Notes under the pieces: model-generated | Told to the model about the DNA's origin: nothing | What the model saw: the letters and a program-made list of their open reading frames with translations, nothing else | Database searches by the model: none | NCBI GenBank assembly: GCA_027943245.1 | Contig: JANDJZ010001013.1 | Span: 1-19,087, forward strand | Source: Acanthamoeba sp. SK_2022b | Lineage: Eukaryota > Discosea > Longamoebia > Acanthamoebidae | Reading direction: 5' to 3' | Length of the DNA stretch: 19,087 nucleotides | In this document: piece by piece, positions 16,190-19,087 of the stretch | How the letters are laid out: every line of letters begins with the position of its first letter | How positions within the stretch are numbered: the stretch's first letter is position 1 | Position numbers and translations under genes: made by a program

Positions 16190-16369
16190 GTGTCACACTT
16201 GTTGTCATTATCCTTATCATAACAGTAGATTTGGCAGAGGAAGGCCAATACCTAGATATGCCTGTTACTGGAGACACTTGCTGGTGGGCACTAAGCGCAA
16301 ACAAAAAATAAACGCTCTGGAAAACGAAACCGAACGAAACCACGCCAAGTAAAATCGCAAAGCAAAAGG

Positions 16370-17685
16370 ATGGAAGGGCAAGGGGCAACCAATGGAGATG
16401 TGCACAAGGGTGCCAGTGCTGGCGGAAGAAGGGGCAAAACTGCGAGAGGCGACAGCAATGCTCTCAAGCGTATAAAGAAGTCAATTGAGGATTCCAATTT
16501 CTACGAGGCGCTCCAGCTCATCAAGATGCTTACGAGCAGGTACTCCTGCTGCCTTTCCTGCCACGTATTACTGCGCAAATCTTCATGAACAACAAGATGG
16601 TAGTTCTAATAATTACGCTGTAAAACCTGCAACGCATAGACACATGGCGCAAAAGCACTACGAGGAGGCGGAGACTACGCTGGTAACCGGTATGGAGGCA
16701 CTGCTGGCACACCACCAGACCGTGCCGGCCTCTGAGCTCGGTCAGCAGCTCATAAAGCTCTACGTCGATACGCACAAGACCCCATCCGACGCCACCATCG
16801 GTTCGCTCTGTTCTATCCTTCCACTACAGCGTTCTGCTTGCCGGCGTATCTCATGATGTCGTGGGGGGGGGGGTTCCTCGTTGTTGTGTGTAGAGACCAT
16901 CATCCGACACTTCCAAGGCTACGGACCTGACGTGGACGACGGCCGTGTTAGCTTCATGAAGGCCGCCATCAAGTGCGTCCAGCTCGCTTCGTTGTCAACT
17001 GTCGCGTGTACTCATCGGTTTCCCGCTCCCCTTACACTTTGCGTATGTGTTGTAGATGGACGATTGGGGAGGGCAGCGGCGGCAAGCACGGCGATCCACG
17101 ACTCCACGATGCCCTCGCAGACTTCTACGCCTCGCAAGGTAACGCTCTACTTGATCGATCGACCCACAAGCTCGCACTCGAGCTTGTCGTGCCTGACTTT
17201 GCGCGCGATGTGTGCATAGGCGCCTACGGGCGGGCGCAGCAGCACTACGTGCGGGGAACCAACCCGGCCAAGTTCAGCAGCGTGCTGGTGGAGTACGCCA
17301 AGGGCGGCAACCCCGACGAGGCCGACCTCTTCATCACCCGCGCCGTGCTGATGTATCTGTGTCTGCAAAAGCAAGCCGAGGCCAAGCACGTGCTGCAAGC
17401 TTACCTTGCCCAGCACTCGGCTCTCCAGGTGCCCCCCCAAACCCACATCTAAGCACGGCCCGGCAGCAGCAGAGTCTAACCGGTCTCTCTACCACCAACT
17501 TCCTCCTCGTTACTCGCGGCATGCCAGGCCCGCCCGACGCCGTTGATCAACTTCACGCATCTGCTCCTGGACAGCTTCACGCGAAGCAACCCACAACACC
17601 TCTTCTCGCTCTTGAGGAAGCACTACACTCCGTCCCTCTCGCGGGATCCCGAGTTCTTGCAGGTGACCACTCCCCAGCCCGCGTC

Positions 17686-17749
<64 letters not shown>

Positions 17750-17951
17750 TGTGTGTGTGTGCCTGGCAGCCGCATTCGCTCAAGGTTGTCCTCCCGTCTC
17801 TCGACAGTACATGGACCAGATCGGGTCGCTGTATTACCGCCTGCAGCCGCGCGCCAACGCCGGCGGCTTCGGCTTCCTCAACGATTTCCTCAAGGTCTTC
17901 CTCTCGCCCGACGCCTCCGAAGGTGGCGGCGCCGCGCCCTCCTCTTCATGA
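16370..17951 (+). CDS. GET4: GET4 / TRC35 homologue, tail-anchored protein targeting factor, 326 aa, 7 exons
   Basis: In the family, GET4 with GET5/UBL4A passes tail-anchored proteins from the chaperone SGTA/Sgt2 to the ATPase GET3 in the cytosol, for insertion in the ER. Exons: 16370-16539, 16640-16800, 16894-16972, 17056-17138, 17220-17428, 17528-17662, 17808-17951; all phases agree. Seen in order: NFYEALQLIKMLTSR, KHYEEAETTLVTGMEALL, RVSFMKAAIKW, GGKHGDPRLHDALADFY, VEYAKGGNPDEADLFITRAV, LMYLCLQKQAEAKHVL, LINFTHLLLD, YTPSLSRDPEFLQYMDQIG and LYYRLQP, matching the all-helical repeats of the human protein. The length is nearly equal to human GET4 (327). The C-terminal tail after LNDFLKVFL is short and Ser/Pro/Ala-rich; the region that in mammals binds BAG6 is not obvious. 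Complete, with no break. Confidence 0.93.
17689..17760 (+). repeat. (TG)n microsatellite in GET4 intron 6
   Basis: About 29 TG units to 17746, a TAG interruption, then more GT, inside the intron 17663-17807. The exons join as EFLQ-YMDQIG, continuous with the family alignment. Confidence 0.95.
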
Positions 17952-18008
17952 GGAGGAGAGATCACCGGGGGGGCAAAGCTGCGTCTCAAGGGACCCGCTG
18001 CTTTGTGA

Positions 18009-18066
18009 TGAATAAATTATGCAACCATTTTCCCTCCGTATTTCTCGGGTTTTATGAGTGAATAAA
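18009..18066 (+). terminator. Two AATAAA polyadenylation signals after GET4
   Basis: AATAAA occurs at 18009-18014 and 18061-18066, 58 and 110 bases after the GET4 stop, in a sequence that turns AT-rich (TTATTATTATTATTAT near 18098-18113). Their distance fits 3' end formation of GET4. Confidence 0.6.
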
Positions 18067-18141
18067 GCGCGACAAATTTATCTAGTTTAACCAATTTTAT
18101 TATTATTATTATCGCAACCGGCCTGTTGGTCGGCCACAGAG

Positions 18142-19087
18142 ATGTTCCTGCGCAAGGCAGCCCGCGAAGGACCCACTGACGAAGATACAGAAGGTGGGCC
18201 AGACTTGACAGGCGAAGAAGAGGAAGAAGATGACGAAGAAGAGGAAGAACCGGAGGATAGGGCCCCCCAGAGGCCAAAGCCGCTTTCTTGGAAGGTACCT
18301 CTGGCCCGGCCTGCTTAGTTTCGTAGCATGCAAACAATTAAATTAATTTTCAGCATTAATATTTATTTATTTCAATGCAAATATTTAATATTCCCTTTTT
18401 CGAGAAGAGAGACGATGCGGCGGAGCATTTCGTCCAGAGCCTGCAGGCGTCGCTGTTGGCCAGCCGCCAAAACGTGGCCGCCGCCGCCGCCATCGCCTCG
18501 GCCACTACCGCGGCCCGGGTGAGCGACTCTTCGGAGAATGCCAACTCGCCGCTGTCCTGCTCCTCCTCTTCGTGGCCCTCACGCGGCAACGATACGAGCT
18601 TCATCCTTCGCGCCCGGCCGCCACGGCATCCCGCCACCCCACCACGGTAGACACGTGCATCATCGTCGTGTCGTGTCGTGTCGTGTCGTGTCGTGTCGTG
18701 TCGTGTCGTGTCGTAGTGGTGTCTGCTGATGTTGTATGTGTGGCTGCCGTTGTGTGTGCAGGAGCGAGTACGATCGACCGGGAGTGGCGCTGTGGCAGCT
18801 CGCCTTCGGCAAGGTGCGTGCCAGCCACGGTCAGCGCGCCGAGGGCAGGCGAGTCGTCGGCTCGGACGCGTCGCCGCGACCGACCGAACGTCGACACAAA
18901 AACGCCGGCGCCGACCAACAGGTGCGACGTCTCAACATCGAGCAGCAGCAGCGCCTGCACCTCCAGCGCGTGAATCCACGCGACCAGCAACAGCAGTGCC
19001 AGAGGCAGCCAGCAGGCGCGACGCCGGCGGCGGGGCCGAGCCCCACCCAGCACGCGCAGCGTTCGCCGGGCGGCTGGCGTGCCAATG
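18142..19087 (+). CDS. Unrecognised protein with acidic N-terminus and Gln-rich region, cut by the window end
   Basis: Proposed exons: 18142-18294, 18408-18646, 18762-19087 and beyond, in consistent phase. Exon 1 gives 51 residues starting MFLRKAAREG, with an acidic tract of 14 Glu/Asp at residues 25-38 and ending PKPLSWK. Exon 2 reads RDDAAEHFVQSLQASLLASR, then Ala-rich and Ser-rich stretches. Exon 3 reads SEYDRPGVALWQLAFGK and stays open to the window end through Gln-rich sequence (RRLNIEQQQRLHLQRVNP). The intron between exons 1 and 2 is strongly AT-rich; the next one carries a pentanucleotide repeat. The exon 3 donor could instead be the GTGCGT right after AFGK, making the Gln-rich part intronic. 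The ATG follows a CACAG, so an upstream exon is possible. I know no family for it. Confidence 0.5.
18666..18714. repeat. Pentanucleotide (TCGTG)n microsatellite, about 10 copies
   Basis: Nine perfect TCGTG units plus four bases, inside the proposed intron 18647-18761. It is the only long tandem repeat here not based on TG or CTTCAT. Confidence 0.95.

Larger units (their letters stand above)
15189..16369. other. Intergenic region between divergent receptor and GET4 genes
   Basis: 1.2 kb with no convincing exon on either strand. Its composition is closer to balanced, with T-rich stretches and few CpG-rich tracts, unlike the exons. It should contain both promoters. It holds the 45-base inverted-repeat element (15495-15665), short palindromes at 15344-15355 and 15443-15463, a TATAAA at 15795-15800, and an 18-base palindrome at 16172-16189. 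No transcription start can be placed. Confidence 0.7.

Noticed and set aside
18601..19053. Minus-strand open frame starting with Arg then a Leu-rich stretch like a signal peptide
   Set aside because: The Leu run is the complement of CAG-rich plus-strand coding sequence, and a phase-consistent plus-strand model explains the region better.

Overview
The window reads as nuclear DNA of a free-living amoeba, most likely Acanthamoeba. Coding exons are very GC-rich with G or C in most third positions, they are interrupted by many short GT-AG introns, long (TG)n runs sit inside introns, and one gene has a receptor layout (periplasmic-binding-protein-like ectodomains, EGF, membrane helix, kinase, cyclase, kinase) of a kind I associate with Acanthamoeba. 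The organism call is inference. All exon junctions were set by eye from splice consensus, reading frame and protein family. Within each of the five main models the junction phases agree.

Left to right: (1) 93-1954 +, 3' part of a D-amino-acid oxidase family gene, 10 exons, ending in a likely peroxisomal tail. (2) 2154-5524 +, a 981-residue F-box-like protein, 5 exons. (3) 5605-7581 -, SPO11, the meiotic double-strand-break transesterase, 8 exons, tail to tail with gene 2 across 80 bases. (4) 7582-8784, poorly resolved, with one possible small two-helix membrane protein (7659-7910 +). (5) 8785-15188 -, a 17-exon, 1669-residue transmembrane receptor: signal peptide, two PstS-like domains, EGF-like knot, membrane helix, TKL-type kinase, class III cyclase-like domain, second kinase. 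(6) 15189-16369, an intergenic region of different base composition between divergent genes, holding a 171-base element with perfect 45-base inverted arms. (7) 16370-17951 +, GET4, complete at 326 residues, 7 exons. (8) 18142-19087 +, the start of an unrecognised acidic then Gln-rich gene that runs off the window.

The genes look like independent eukaryotic units: peroxisomal D-amino-acid catabolism, ubiquitin-type adaptor, meiotic recombination, environmental sensing, and tail-anchored protein insertion. I see no operon, CRISPR array, rRNA or tRNA. The points most worth following are the receptor and its altered cyclase metal site, the Asn in the SPO11 Toprim motif with its tiny catalytic exon, and the inverted-repeat element.
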